DNA from: CAZMSD01 sp964568855
GTDB taxonomy: Bacteria; CAIWAD01
Assembly: GCA_964568855.1 (NCBI GenBank)
Contig: CAZMSD010000009.1
Location: 1 to 64,000 of the forward strand
Length of the DNA stretch: 64,000 bases
Direction: 5' to 3'
A program made the position numbers and the translations under genes. The notes beneath the pieces are model-generated. The model worked only from the letters and a program-made list of their open reading frames with translations, was not told where the DNA came from and did not search any database. This document shows positions 47,074 through 56,302 of the stretch, one piece after another; positions within the stretch are counted from its first letter, which is position 1, and each line of letters starts with the position of its first letter.

Positions 47074-48423
47074 ATGGACATCGCTTCGCTGCTCGGAAAA
47101 CCGCCCGCCGACTTCGTGCATCTGCTCGGCGCCGAGGGTATCCGCCGCTTCCACTTCGTGTACGACGCGGAGACCTCGCGGATGATCGCCTCGCATCCAC
47201 TGCTGCAGCCTCTGGCGGAGTTCGTCGGCGCCGATCGCCGGGATTTCATGGAGCACGAGGGCCTTTTCTTCCAGGTCAGCAGACGCCACGAGACGCTCCA
47301 GGGCGCCTTTGTGCATCGCACCTGCCGCGGCCAGGCCGCGGGAGGCGTGCGCTACTGGCCTTACGATTCGCTGGAGGACTACCTGCGCGACGGCCTGCGC
47401 CTGGCCAAGGGCATGACCCGCAAGAATGCGCTGGCGGGTCTCTGGTGGGGCGGCGGCAAGGGCGTGATGGCGCGGAATCCCGCGCTGCCGCGCGAAGATT
47501 CCCAGGCGCGCAGGGAACTCTACGCCGAGTACGGCGAACTGATGACCGCTATCCGCGGCTGCTACGTCACCGCGGAAGATGTGGGCACCCACGAGACCGA
47601 CATGGCCGCCGTCTTCTCCAGGACGCGCTTCACCACCTGCATTCCGCGGGAGCTGGGCGGCAGCGGCAATCCCTCCCTGCCCACGGCGCGGGGCGTGATC
47701 GCGGGCATGGAGGCGGGTCTGGAGTTCCTGAGACTGGGCGGCTTGCATGAGAAGACCGTAGCGGTGCAGGGGATGGGCAACGTGGGCGGACCTCTGATCG
47801 GCCTGCTGCTGGAGAAGGGCGTGCGGCGCGTGCTGGCCTGCGACATCGAGGTCGGCCTGGCGGAGCGGGTCGCGGCCGACTGCGGCGGGGATCGCCTCGA
47901 GGTCCGGATTGCGGAGCGTGGGGACGAGGCCTTCCTGGCGGCGTCCTGCGAGGTCCTGGCTCCCTGCGCCACGGGCGCCGTGCTCAACCCGCGCAGCATT
48001 CCGGAGCTGCGCTGCCGGCTGATCTGCGGCGCGGCCAACAACCAGCTCGAAGACGCCGAGCGGGACGATCGCGCCCTTTGCGACAGGGGCATCACTTACG
48101 TGCCCGATTTCCTGACCAACCGCATGGGCATCGTCAACTGCGCCAATGAACAGGCCGGCCATATCACCGGCGACCCGCTGATCGAGCGGCACCTTTCCCG
48201 GGACTGGGAGTTCTCGATCCACCGCATGTCCCTGAAAGTGCTGGAGGAATCGCGGAACAGCGGCACGGCCCCCGGGCGGACCGCCCTGCGGATGGCCGAC
48301 GAGCTGTCCCTGAAGGAGCACCCGCTCTTCGGGCACCGCGGCCGGCGGATCATCCACTCGCTGGCGGAAAACCGCTGGTTCGAGTCCCGAAGAAGTCCCG
48401 GAGTATCACAGGAGGTCCAATGA
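47074..48423 (+). CDS. Glu/Leu/Phe/Val-type amino-acid dehydrogenase
   Basis: A 449-residue NAD(P)-dependent amino-acid dehydrogenase. GLWWGGGKGVMARNPAL supplies the catalytic Lys, YVTAEDVGTHETDM the catalytic Asp, and TVAVQGMGNVGGPLIGLLLEKGVRRVLACDIE the G-x-G-x-x-G dinucleotide fold. ICGAANNQL and YVPDFLTNRMGIVNCANEQ line the active site. It is longer than leucine dehydrogenase (about 365) through N- and C-terminal extensions, so the substrate is uncertain. ATG 47074 has CCGGAG upstream. It overlaps the next gene by four bases. Confidence 0.88.
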   Translation: MDIASLLGKPPADFVHLLGAEGIRRFHFVYDAETSRMIASHPLLQPLAEFVGADRRDFMEHEGLFFQVSRRHETLQGAFVHRTCRGQAAGGVRYWPYDSLEDYLRDGLRLAKGMTRKNALAGLWWGGGKGVMARNPALPREDSQARRELYAEYGELMTAIRGCYVTAEDVGTHETDMAAVFSRTRFTTCIPRELGGSGNPSLPTARGVIAGMEAGLEFLRLGGLHEKTVAVQGMGNVGGPLIGLLLEKGVRRVLACDIEVGLAERVAADCGGDRLEVRIAERGDEAFLAASCEVLAPCATGAVLNPRSIPELRCRLICGAANNQLEDAERDDRALCDRGITYVPDFLTNRMGIVNCANEQAGHITGDPLIERHLSRDWEFSIHRMSLKVLEESRNSGTAPGRTALRMADELSLKEHPLFGHRGRRIIHSLAENRWFESRRSPGVSQEVQ

Positions 48424-49880
48424 TGCTGGAACGGATCTTTCACCTGCGGGAACACGGCAGCACCGCGCGGACCGAGGTGCTGGCCGGGGCCACCACCTTT
48501 CTCACCATGGCCTACATCATCGTCGTCCAGCCGCTGGTGCTCTCGGGGGCACTCTTCGGCTTCGAGACCGGGCTGGATTTCGGAGCCGTGATGACAGCCA
48601 CCTGCCTGTCCGCGGCCCTGGCCACGGTGATCATGGGCCTCTGGGCGCGCTATCCGATCGTGCAGGCGCCGGGAATGGGCGAGAACTTCTTCTTCGTCCT
48701 GACCATGATTCCGGGAGCGGCGGCGGCCGGCTACAGCAACGGCTGGCAGGTGGGTCTGGGCGTGGTCTTCATTTCAGGCCTGCTGTTCCTGCTGCTCTCG
48801 GTGACCGGCTTCCGCGAGCGCATCATCAACGCGGTGAGCCCCAGCCTGAAGAACTCCATGGCGGTGGGCATCGGGCTGTTCATCGCCTTCATCGGCTTTC
48901 AGAACGCGGGGCTGATCCTGAGCGCCGCCTCGATCGTCCCCGGCGAGGCGGGACCGCAGCTCAATCCCGGCACGCTGGTGCGCCTGAATCCGCACTTCGC
49001 CACGGTGGACATCCTGGTCTTCGCCGCCGGCCTTGTGCTCACCGCCGTGCTGCACGCCCGGAAGGTGCGCGCCTCGGTGCTGCTGGGGATCCTCGGGGCG
49101 ACGGTGCTCTCGGTGATCCTGAAACTGTGGGTCCAGTTCTGCCCTGCGGAACTGGCGCAGTGCGCCTTCTTCGCCGGCTCCAAGCTCGTGACACATTTCA
49201 AGCTGGCCGGCGGACTGGTCTCCCCGCCGCCCTCGATCTCGCCCACCCTCTTCAAGATGGATCTTGCCGCCGCCTTGAGCTGGTCCATGCTGCCCTTCAT
49301 CGTGATCTTCCTGTTCATGGACCTCTTCGACACCATCGGCACGCTGATCGGGGTCAGCGAGCAGGCGGGTTTCATCAAGGACAACAAGCTGCCCCGGGCC
49401 AACCGCGCCCTGCTATCGGACGCCGTGGGGACGGTGGCGGGAGCGGCCATGGGCACCAGCACGGTGACCAGTTTCATCGAAAGCGCCGCCGGCGTGGAGC
49501 AGGGCGGGCGGACCGGTCTCACGTCCGTAACCGCGGCCCTGCTGTTCCTGCTGGCGCTGTTCTTTAGTCCGCTGGTGCTGATGGTGGGCAGCTACCCGGC
49601 GATCACCGCACCCGCCCTGGTGGTGGTGGGGGGCATGATGATGCGCAATGTGACACGCATCGACTGGAACGATTTCAGCGAAGCGATCCCGGCCTTCCTG
49701 GTGATCCTGGGCATGCCCCTGTGCTACTCCGTGGCGGACGGCCTGGCGCTGGGCTTCATCAGCTACCCGGTGATCAAGCTGCTCAGCGGCCGGGGCCGCG
49801 AGGTGGGCTTCGTGATGTACATCCTGGCCGTGGCGCTGGTGCTCTATTTCGCGATCCTGCGCTCCGGCATCGCAGGCTGA
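48420..49880 (+). CDS. NCS2-family purine permease (AzgA/PbuG-like)
   Basis: A 486-residue inner-membrane transporter with about 12-14 hydrophobic segments. TEVLAGATTFLTMAYIIVVQP at the N-terminus, QAPGMGENFFFVLTMI, FLFMDLFDTIGTLIGVSEQAG and GTSTVTSFIESAAGVEQGGRTGLTSV are the family markers for hypoxanthine/guanine/adenine permeases. Usual family length is 430-490. It overlaps the preceding dehydrogenase gene by four bases (ATGA), an unexpected partner; shared nitrogen assimilation is one reading. Confidence 0.92.
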   Translation: MMLERIFHLREHGSTARTEVLAGATTFLTMAYIIVVQPLVLSGALFGFETGLDFGAVMTATCLSAALATVIMGLWARYPIVQAPGMGENFFFVLTMIPGAAAAGYSNGWQVGLGVVFISGLLFLLLSVTGFRERIINAVSPSLKNSMAVGIGLFIAFIGFQNAGLILSAASIVPGEAGPQLNPGTLVRLNPHFATVDILVFAAGLVLTAVLHARKVRASVLLGILGATVLSVILKLWVQFCPAELAQCAFFAGSKLVTHFKLAGGLVSPPPSISPTLFKMDLAAALSWSMLPFIVIFLFMDLFDTIGTLIGVSEQAGFIKDNKLPRANRALLSDAVGTVAGAAMGTSTVTSFIESAAGVEQGGRTGLTSVTAALLFLLALFFSPLVLMVGSYPAITAPALVVVGGMMMRNVTRIDWNDFSEAIPAFLVILGMPLCYSVADGLALGFISYPVIKLLSGRGREVGFVMYILAVALVLYFAILRSGIAG

Positions 49881-49916
49881 AGGCCGGCGAAAATCTCTTA
49901 AGGGAGGAATCGAGAC

Positions 49917-50942
49917 GTGCTTGTGCGACATCCATCCGTGTTTCCATCCGCGGTACGAGCCCTCGTGGGCCGGGTGCTGACTCCGGCGGCCCTGATCCTG
50001 CTGGCCTCGTGGTGTCCGCCCTGCGGAGCTGCCGAAGGGGAGACTCCGGCGGCCGAGGTCGGCGTCGAAGATTTCGACCGCCTGTGGGATTATTCGGACC
50101 CGGCGGCCACGGAGAGCCGCTTTCGCGAACTGCTCCCGGCGGCGAGTGAGGCCCGGGATCCGGGAATCCGGCTGCAGCTGCTGACGCAGATCGCGCGTTG
50201 CGAGGGACTCCAGGGGCGCTTCGAGGAAGCCCATCGCACCCTGGACGAAGTGAATAACGCGCTGAAGGGCGCTGGCCAGGCGACCGCGGGTCATGCGACC
50301 CGCGTGCGCTACCTGCTGGAAAGGGGGCGGGCCTTCAATTCTTCCGGCAGCCCCGGCGTGGCGCGGCCCCTGTTCCTCGAGGCCTGGGAGCTGGCGCTGG
50401 CCGCGGAAGAGGATTTCCACGCCGTGGACGCGGCGCACATGCTGGGAATCGTAGATCCCCCGGAGGAGGCCCTGGCCTGGAACGAGCGGGCGCTGAAGCT
50501 GGCGGAGTCCTCCCAGGATCCCGCTGCGCGAGGCTGGCTGGGAGCGCTCTACAACAACATCGGCTGGACATACCACGACCAGGCTGAGTACGAGCAGGCG
50601 CTGAGCGTCTTTCGGCGCGGCCTGGACTGGCGCGAGGACCAGGGCGCGCCCGGCCCGCTGCGGATCGCCCGCTGGTGCGTGGCCCGCTGCCTGCGCTCCC
50701 TGGGCCGCGTGGAGGAGGCGCTGGGCATGCAGGAGGCGCTGCGGCGCGAGTTCGAGGAGGCCGGAGAACGGGACGGTTATGTCTTCGAGGAACTCGGCGA
50801 ATGCCTCCTGCTGCTGGACCGCGCAGCGGAGGCGCGTCCCTGGTTCGCCAGGGCCTACGAGGAGCTGTCCCGTAATACATGGCTGGCGGAGAGCGAGGCG
50901 GAGCGGCTGGAGCGGCTGCAAGAGCTGGGCGAAGTGGAATGA
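49917..50942 (+). CDS. Exported TPR protein
   Basis: A 341-residue protein: residues 1-35 look like a signal peptide (LTPAALILLASWCPPCGA), followed by helix pairs of the tetratricopeptide kind (LGALYNNIGWTYHDQAEYEQ, ALSVFRRGLDWREDQGA, VARCLRSLGRVEEALGMQEA). TPR proteins of this size are usually adaptors for envelope complexes. GTG 49917 follows GGGAGG. Its stop overlaps the next gene's ATG (ATGA). The LASWCPPC stretch is not part of a thioredoxin domain. Confidence 0.8.
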   Translation: MLVRHPSVFPSAVRALVGRVLTPAALILLASWCPPCGAAEGETPAAEVGVEDFDRLWDYSDPAATESRFRELLPAASEARDPGIRLQLLTQIARCEGLQGRFEEAHRTLDEVNNALKGAGQATAGHATRVRYLLERGRAFNSSGSPGVARPLFLEAWELALAAEEDFHAVDAAHMLGIVDPPEEALAWNERALKLAESSQDPAARGWLGALYNNIGWTYHDQAEYEQALSVFRRGLDWREDQGAPGPLRIARWCVARCLRSLGRVEEALGMQEALRREFEEAGERDGYVFEELGECLLLLDRAAEARPWFARAYEELSRNTWLAESEAERLERLQELGEVE

Positions 50943-51667
50943 GTCCCCGGGACCGGCGAATACCCGCGGAGGGCCATGCGCCCGGAGAGGCCGAAATGCG
51001 GCGGTGCGCCGATGAGCTGCGCCGGAGTTTCTCGCGGCGCAGGACCGTGCGCGAGTTTTCCTCCCGTCCGCTGCCGCCGGGGGTGATCGAAGATTGCGTG
51101 GCCGCCGCCGGTTCGGCGCCCAGCGGGGCCAACATGCAGCCCTGGCACTTCGTGGTGATACGCGATCCCGGCCTGAAGCGCGAGATCCGCAGGGCCGCCG
51201 AGGCCGAGGAGCGTGCTTTCTACGACCGCCGGGCGCCCGCGGAATGGCTGGAGGCGCTCCGGCCCCTGGAAACCGACGCCAGCAAGCCGTTCCTGGAACA
51301 GGCGTCCTGCCTGATCGCGGTCTTCGAGCAGCGGCACGGCCTGTCCCCGGAGGGCCTGCCGGTCAAGCACTACTACACGGCCAAGTCGGCGGGCATCGCC
51401 ACCGGCCTGCTGATCTCCGCGCTGCATCAGTGCGGCCTGGGGATCCTGACCTACACGCCCGCCCGGATGTCCTTCCTGCGCGTCCTGCTGAATCGACCGG
51501 ACCGCGAGCGGCCCTACATTCTGCTGGCGGTGGGCTACCCGGAGCCTGCGGCAAGGCCTCCGCAGATCCGTCGTAAAAACCTGGATCAGATCGCCACCTT
51601 CCTGCCCGATCCCGCGGAGGCGGACAGGGGCGGGGACTCAAGCCGGAATTCCGCTACCGATGAGTGA
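50939..51667 (+). CDS. Nitroreductase-family flavoenzyme, iodotyrosine-deiodinase-like
   Basis: A 242-residue FMN enzyme. FSRRRTVREFSSRPLPPGVIEDCV binds the FMN phosphate, GSAPSGANMQPWHFVVIRDP is the A-P-S-G-x-N-x-Q-P-W signature. The lid AEEERAFYDRRAPAEWLEALRPLETDASKPFLE resembles the IYD active-site lid, which closes over halotyrosine. Bacterial IYD-like enzymes also act on other substrates. It overlaps the TPR gene by four bases and the next glycosyltransferase by eight. The codon frame contains GTG ATA CGC from a GTGATAC word at 51155. Confidence 0.88.
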   Translation: MSPRDRRIPAEGHAPGEAEMRRCADELRRSFSRRRTVREFSSRPLPPGVIEDCVAAAGSAPSGANMQPWHFVVIRDPGLKREIRRAAEAEERAFYDRRAPAEWLEALRPLETDASKPFLEQASCLIAVFEQRHGLSPEGLPVKHYYTAKSAGIATGLLISALHQCGLGILTYTPARMSFLRVLLNRPDRERPYILLAVGYPEPAARPPQIRRKNLDQIATFLPDPAEADRGGDSSRNSATDE

Positions 51668-52688
51668 ACTGGAAGCCAGCGTGCTGATCCCGGTCTACAA
51701 CGGAGCGCGGATCCTTCCGCGCTGCCTGAAACACTGGGCCGTCCAGGAGGGCGCCCGCTACGAGATCGTGCTGGTGGACAACAACTCGAGCGATCCAAGC
51801 CGGGAGCTCGTGGGCGAGTTCATCGATCGAGCCTCCGGAAGGGGCGACGACGGTCCCGTGATGCGCCTGTTCGGCGAGCAGCGGATCGGCCAGAGCGCAG
51901 CCACCAACAGGGCGATCCGCGAGGCCTCGGGCGAGGTGCTCGTGTTCTCGGCCCAGGACGTCGCCGTGAATCGCGACCTGCTGCGGGGACACCTGGAAGC
52001 CCAGCGCCGGTACGCGCCGGAGGGGGAACTGGTTGCGGTGCTGGGCCACATCGAGAACGACGCTTCCTGTTCCACCGGCCACTTCATGCGCTGCCTCTCG
52101 GAGGAGACGGTCTTCCAGTTCGGTTACCAGTTCATCGGCGATCCGCTGAACGCCGATCCGCGCTGTCTCTATGCGCCGAATTTCTCTATCCGCAGGAGCG
52201 CGTTGGGGGAGCTGGGAGTATTCGACGAGAGTTTCCCTTACGGCTGGCAGGACACGGACCTGGGCTTCCGGATCCGCAAGGCCGGCGGAAGAATCGTTTA
52301 TTGTCCCCGCCTGACGGTTCTGCACGACCATCCCTGGACCTGGCAGGAATACTGCCGGCGGATGACGCAGGTGGGCCACGAGATCCCCCGCTTTCTGAAC
52401 AAGCATCCCGAACTGATGGGCCGTCAAGACCTGTCCCGGGCGGTCCGGGCGCACTTCATCGAAGGCGGACGGCTGGCCTCCGCGGCCCAGAAGATCGCCC
52501 TGTACGCCGATCTTAATCCGGGGGCGGAGCTTCCTCCCCTGGAGGTAGAGGGCGCGGAAGGGCGGGATCCGCTCCACGCCGCCTACGTGATCCTGCTCAA
52601 GTATCACTTCCACAAGGGCGTGTACGACGGCGGGCGGGAGACCTGGGGCGCGGACTGCTGGAAAAATCTCAAGAAGGAGCAAGGATGA
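51660..52688 (+). CDS. Family 2 glycosyltransferase
   Basis: A 342-residue GT-A enzyme: ASVLIPVYNGARILPRCLKHW starts the nucleotide-binding domain, LVDNNSSDPSRELV follows, and EASGEVLVFSAQDVAVNRDLL is the metal-binding region, where the usual D-x-D appears as AQD. LGVFDESFPYGWQDTDLGFRIRKAGGRI is the acceptor-side motif with ED/QD-L. No transmembrane segment. It overlaps both neighbours, so the two flavin reductases and this enzyme are one translation unit. Acceptor unknown. Confidence 0.85.
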   Translation: MSELEASVLIPVYNGARILPRCLKHWAVQEGARYEIVLVDNNSSDPSRELVGEFIDRASGRGDDGPVMRLFGEQRIGQSAATNRAIREASGEVLVFSAQDVAVNRDLLRGHLEAQRRYAPEGELVAVLGHIENDASCSTGHFMRCLSEETVFQFGYQFIGDPLNADPRCLYAPNFSIRRSALGELGVFDESFPYGWQDTDLGFRIRKAGGRIVYCPRLTVLHDHPWTWQEYCRRMTQVGHEIPRFLNKHPELMGRQDLSRAVRAHFIEGGRLASAAQKIALYADLNPGAELPPLEVEGAEGRDPLHAAYVILLKYHFHKGVYDGGRETWGADCWKNLKKEQG

Positions 52689-53422
52689 ACCAGAATCCCG
52701 GCGGGCGGTTCCTGCGCGACACGCGCTACCAGAACATGGAATCCAGCGCCCAGCAGCGCGGTCTGCCGCCGCCGCCCCTGACACGAACGCGCGGCGATCT
52801 CGAAAACGCGCTGCCTCTGCCCTCTCCCGTCGGTCACGAGCTAAAGCAGGAGGGCCTGCTGGAGATTGTGAATCGGAGGCGCAGCCTGCGCGATTTCGCA
52901 GAGCAGCCGCTGACCCTGAAGGAGATCTCTTTCCTGCTCTGGTGTTCCCAGGGTGTCAAGGAACTCCATCCCGGAGGGGCGACCCTGCGCAGCGTCCCTT
53001 CAGCGGGGGCGCGGCACGCCTTCGAGACCGTGCTGCAGGCCAACCGCGTGGAGGACCTGCCAGCGGGGCTCTACCACTACGACGCCCCTGAGCACCGGCT
53101 GCTCCCGCTGGCCGCTGAGAAGGGCTTCGGCAGCCGGATCCGCGAAGCCTGCCTGAACCAGCCCATTCTGGACGACTGCGCCGCCGTCTTCCACTGGATC
53201 GCCGTGGCCGATCGCATGACCTGGCGCTACGGCGAGCGCGGCTATCGCTACCTGTTCCTGGACGCGGGGCACGTCTGTCAGAACCTGTACCTGGCGGCGG
53301 AGTCCCTCGGGGCGGGCGCCTGCGCGGTGGGCGCCTTCGACGACGAGGCCCTGGACCGTGCGCTGGGGCTGGCGGAGGACGAGTTCACCGTGTATCTCGC
53401 CGTGGTCGGCAAACGCCGGTAG
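52685..53422 (+). CDS. SagB/ThcOx-type nitroreductase-family dehydrogenase
   Basis: A 245-residue SagB-type protein. ESSAQQRGLPPPPLTRTRGD gives the characteristic N-terminal part, LLEIVNRRRSLRDFAEQPL the FMN site, SEVPSAGARHAFETVLQ-like sequence (SVPSAGARHAFETVLQANRV) the core. FLDAGHVCQNLYLAAESLGAGACAVGAFDDE is the conserved GH-x-x-QN motif. SagB enzymes oxidise azolines in peptide natural products, but many stand-alone members have other roles. No cyclodehydratase (SagCD) or precursor peptide gene is visible. It overlaps the glycosyltransferase by four bases. Confidence 0.88.
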   Translation: MNQNPGGRFLRDTRYQNMESSAQQRGLPPPPLTRTRGDLENALPLPSPVGHELKQEGLLEIVNRRRSLRDFAEQPLTLKEISFLLWCSQGVKELHPGGATLRSVPSAGARHAFETVLQANRVEDLPAGLYHYDAPEHRLLPLAAEKGFGSRIREACLNQPILDDCAAVFHWIAVADRMTWRYGERGYRYLFLDAGHVCQNLYLAAESLGAGACAVGAFDDEALDRALGLAEDEFTVYLAVVGKRR

Positions 53423-53450
53423 CGCGGGACGGGTCCGGAGAGGAGTTCTC

Positions 53451-54590
53451 GTGAGACATGGACTGTTAGTCGCGTTGCTCCTGGGCCTGGCTCTGCAGGC
53501 CGGAGCGCAGACAGCTCCGCGAGTGGTGACCTACAACCTGCAGGGCATGCGGCCCGGCACCAACTGGCAGGTCCGGCTGTATTTCACGGTGCAGTACCTG
53601 CAGGAACTGGATCCCGACCTGGTCCTGCTGCAGGAGGTCAACGAAACCCTGGACGGCGGGGGGGAGGACAACCAGGCGCTGACCATCGCCGAGGAACTCT
53701 CGGAGTACTTCGGCACGGAGTATCACGTTTACTTCCGACAGACCCACGTGGCCTGGGAGCAGTTCGACGAAGGCATCGCCATTCTCAGCCGCTACCCGGT
53801 GCTGGAGGAGGGCGCTTCATCGCTGGTGCAGGGAGTCTTCCCGCGCAAAGTGGTCTGGAATCACGTGGAGACGCCCGCCGGGCTGCTGAGCATCTATTGC
53901 ACGCATCTCTCCTACCTGCCCGAGCACGACGGGATTCGTCTCCAGCAGGTGCAGCAGATTCGCGACTACATGGCGGAGCGCGAGGGACTGTATCCCTCTT
54001 CCGGCGTCCTGCTGGGCGGCGATTTCAACTGTACGCCCGATACGGCACCCATCGAGCTGCTGACTGATCCGCCTGCGGGAACGATCTACCGGGACGTCTG
54101 GAACGAGTTGCACCCGGGGGAACCGGGCTACACCGTGCCCGCGGACGATCCTGACTCGCGGATCGATTACATCTTCCGCGGGGTGGTGGGCGGGCTGGAA
54201 TCCGATTCGGCCCGCGTGGTGATGGACGAACCATACGACGCCAGCAACTTCTGCTCCGATCACCTGGGCGTACTGGGAGTCTTCTCGCTGTGGGTCAACG
54301 CGCAGCGCGGCGAGGTCCGGTCCCTGCTCCCCGTGCAGGCCGCGATCAACCGGCCCAATCCCTTCAACTCCTCGACCACATTTGTCTTCTGGCTCGAGCG
54401 TCCCGCGCTGACCCGGCTGGAGCTCTTCGGGCTGGACGGCCGCCGAGTGGAGACGCTGGAGGCGGGCCTGCAGCCGGAGGGGTGGCGCGAACTGCGCTGG
54501 GACGCGCGGGACCTGCCCGCGGGCCAGTACCTGTACAGCCTGCGCACGGGTGGTAATCTGAGTTTCGGGAAATGCCTGCTGCTCAAGTGA
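53451..54590 (+). CDS. Secreted endonuclease/exonuclease/phosphatase with FlgD/T9SS-type C-terminal domain
   Basis: A 379-residue exported hydrolase. Residues 1-18 are a signal peptide (LLVALLLGLALQAGA). The EEP fold shows VVTYNLQGMR, LLQEVNETL (Glu), LLGGDFNCTPDTAPI (D-x-N), SRIDYIFR (D-Y) and CSDHLGVLG (D-H), the catalytic set of DNase I-like enzymes. From residue 300, NRPNPFNSSTTFVFWLERPA, LTRLELFGLDGRRVETL and LPAGQYLYSLRTGG form a FlgD_ig/sorting domain. It may be anchored or secreted by the system that reads this domain. GTG 53451 follows GGAGAGGAG. Confidence 0.88.
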   Translation: MRHGLLVALLLGLALQAGAQTAPRVVTYNLQGMRPGTNWQVRLYFTVQYLQELDPDLVLLQEVNETLDGGGEDNQALTIAEELSEYFGTEYHVYFRQTHVAWEQFDEGIAILSRYPVLEEGASSLVQGVFPRKVVWNHVETPAGLLSIYCTHLSYLPEHDGIRLQQVQQIRDYMAEREGLYPSSGVLLGGDFNCTPDTAPIELLTDPPAGTIYRDVWNELHPGEPGYTVPADDPDSRIDYIFRGVVGGLESDSARVVMDEPYDASNFCSDHLGVLGVFSLWVNAQRGEVRSLLPVQAAINRPNPFNSSTTFVFWLERPALTRLELFGLDGRRVETLEAGLQPEGWRELRWDARDLPAGQYLYSLRTGGNLSFGKCLLLK

Positions 54591-54669
54591 GGAAATCCGT
54601 CGCCGGTTCGGAAAAGCCGGCCGGTCTGGTTATTTTTCTGGACGGCCCGGATAAAGTACAGAGGTGTGG

Positions 54670-55206
54670 ATGCTGAACCAGTTGATCGTGCCCCCGGTTC
54701 CCGAAGACTGCCCCTCCCGGCTGAGAGTTTACCTCGATTTCTGTCACACGGACGACGTACTCGGGCTGCTCAAGGAACAGCTCGACGGCACCCTGGACCT
54801 GCTGATCTCGCTGGAGCAGGGCGCCGAGGATCGCAGCTACGCTCCAGGCAAATGGAGTGTGCGACAGGTCGTCGGGCACCTGATCGACATGGAGCGGGTC
54901 TTCGCCTACCGGGCCTATTGTATCACGCGCGGCCTGCCGGCCGATTTCCCGGACGTCGATCCCGAACTCTGCGTGGATCAGGGCGGCTACGCACACCGTC
55001 CGCTGGTGGACCTCGCCGGAGAGCTGCATCATGTCCGCAGCTCCACGATCCTCCTGTTTTCGGGGCTCGAGGGCCGGAACGTCGACCGAGCGGGTACGGT
55101 TGACGGCGAGTCGCTTCCCGTTCGCGCCGTTCCCTTCGTGCTGGCCGGACACGAAGCCCACCACCTTGACGTTCTGCGAACCCGCTACCTGGGTCAGAAA
55201 TCATGA
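54670..55206 (+). CDS. DinB-family protein (paralogue 5)
   Basis: A 178-residue DinB_2 protein. GKWSVRQVVGHLIDMERVFAYRA contains the first conserved His, and VRAVPFVLAGHEAHHLDVLRTRYL the His pair near the end. The family includes metal-dependent thiol transferases. ATG 54670 follows AGAGGTG; GTG 54664 is an in-frame alternative. It carries a CGTGATAC word (reverse, 54920) coding C-I-T. Confidence 0.8.
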   Translation: MLNQLIVPPVPEDCPSRLRVYLDFCHTDDVLGLLKEQLDGTLDLLISLEQGAEDRSYAPGKWSVRQVVGHLIDMERVFAYRAYCITRGLPADFPDVDPELCVDQGGYAHRPLVDLAGELHHVRSSTILLFSGLEGRNVDRAGTVDGESLPVRAVPFVLAGHEAHHLDVLRTRYLGQKS

Positions 55207-55517
55207 ACCCCGGGCGCAGGTCTCGCCGAATTTACCTGGCGGGCCGTGTTTGAAAGGGTCATTTCGGATTGGGTCGAGCTGTTGGTACCAGACGACGGAA
55301 TACTCTACCTTGGTGCACAGCGATACGAATGAGGTTCCCGACCCTGGATGACGAAGGCTTCGCACCTGATTGGAGTTCCCTCATCATCACATACCCGGTT
55401 CCGTTGGGTGACCTGTATTTCAGCTACCCGCCTGCCGCGGGTTGGTCCCGGTGAAACCGGGTGTGTAGATGGTCAGTCGGGCCCTGCAGGTATGTCAGCG
55501 GCCGAAGGAGCCAGAGT

Positions 55518-55790
55518 ATGCGCATTTACGTAGGGAATCTTCCTTACAGTGCCACCGAAGACGAATTACGCGACCTTTTCGCTCAGCACGGAGCGGTGCT
55601 GTCCGTTAACCTGATCTCGGATCGTGATACAGGACGGCCCCGCGGTTTCGGTTTCGTCGAGATGGAAGACGCGGAGGGAGGCTCAGCCATCGAAGCCTTG
55701 AACGGTTACGATATGGGCGGCCGGAATCTGCGGATCAACGAAGCGCGTCCGCGGGCGGATCGCGGTGAAGGCTACCGCAGGAACTGGTAG
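55518..55790 (+). CDS. RRM-domain RNA-binding protein
   Basis: A 90-residue single RRM: RNP2 is RIYVGNLPYSATEDELRDLF, RNP1 is PRGFGFVEMEDAEGG, and the tail ARPRADRGEGYRRNW is short and Gly/Arg-containing. Bacterial proteins of this type often respond to cold and resemble eukaryotic glycine-rich RRM proteins. ATG 55518 has AAGGAG at good spacing. The 311 bases before it (55207-55517) hold no gene I can support; a cold-responsive leader is possible, and one 41-codon frame from 55330 lacks a ribosome site. Confidence 0.93.
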   Translation: MRIYVGNLPYSATEDELRDLFAQHGAVLSVNLISDRDTGRPRGFGFVEMEDAEGGSAIEALNGYDMGGRNLRINEARPRADRGEGYRRNW

Positions 55791-55800
55791 ACCTCGGCCG

Positions 55801-55843
55801 GGAGTCGATCGGATCCGGATCCGTTCCGAATCCGACCGACTCC
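55801..55843 (+). terminator. Long hairpin after the RRM gene
   Basis: GGAGTCGATCGGAT (55801-55814) and ATCCGACCGACTCC (55830-55843) pair over 14 positions with one mismatch, around a 15-base loop. It starts 11 bases after the stop codon. Only TTGAATC follows, so T-run support is weak. Confidence 0.6.
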
Positions 55844-55971
55844 TTGAATCAGCTAATACTCATCAAAAGCCGCGGTGAGTCGGGTCGGGCGATCCTGATT
55901 TTCCAGGAGTATGCCGGGGGGTGGAGTGTGCCCTCCACTGCATGCCCTGTCTGAAGTGTTGGAGAACCGCC

Positions 55972-56268
55972 ATGCAGACCTTCGTGCTCATGACCAAGCT
56001 TTCTCCCGAAGTCTACCAGCAGATGCAGGACCGGGAGCAGGTGGGCCGGAACTGGCTGGACCGGGTGCGCGAGTGTTGCCCTGAGGTCAAGTTCGTTGCG
56101 CACTACGCCCTGCTGGGGCCTTACGATTTCCTGGACATCTTCGAGGCCCCCGACGAGGAAACGGCCGCCAAGGTTTCCATGATCAGCCAGTCCAGCGGGG
56201 CCTTCCAGGCCGAGAGCTGGACGGCCATCCCGTACAAGCGATTCCTCAAACTCTGCAAAGAAATCTGA
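55972..56268 (+). CDS. GYD-domain protein
   Basis: A 98-residue ferredoxin-fold protein of the GYD family (DUF1269-like size). MQTFVLMTKLSPEVYQQMQD, VRECCPEVKFVAHYALLGPYDFLDIFEAP contains the G-P-Y-D form of the G-Y-D motif, and DEETAAKVSMISQSSGAFQAESWTAIPYKRFL the terminal helix and strand. No function is established for the family. A TTGGAGAA ribosome site precedes ATG 55972; frame codons upstream look non-coding. Confidence 0.85.
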   Translation: MQTFVLMTKLSPEVYQQMQDREQVGRNWLDRVRECCPEVKFVAHYALLGPYDFLDIFEAPDEETAAKVSMISQSSGAFQAESWTAIPYKRFLKLCKEI

Positions 56269-56302
56269 ATCTCCGGTCGGTGCCGGATCCTGGCGGCTGC
56301 GC

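Noticed and set aside
52685..53422. A thiazole/oxazole-modified peptide cluster around the SagB-type gene
   Set aside because: No cyclodehydratase, transporter or precursor peptide gene is visible on either side.
55207..55517. A small gene (41 codons from 55330) before the RRM gene
   Set aside because: No ribosome site and no sensible composition; the stretch is better seen as leader DNA.
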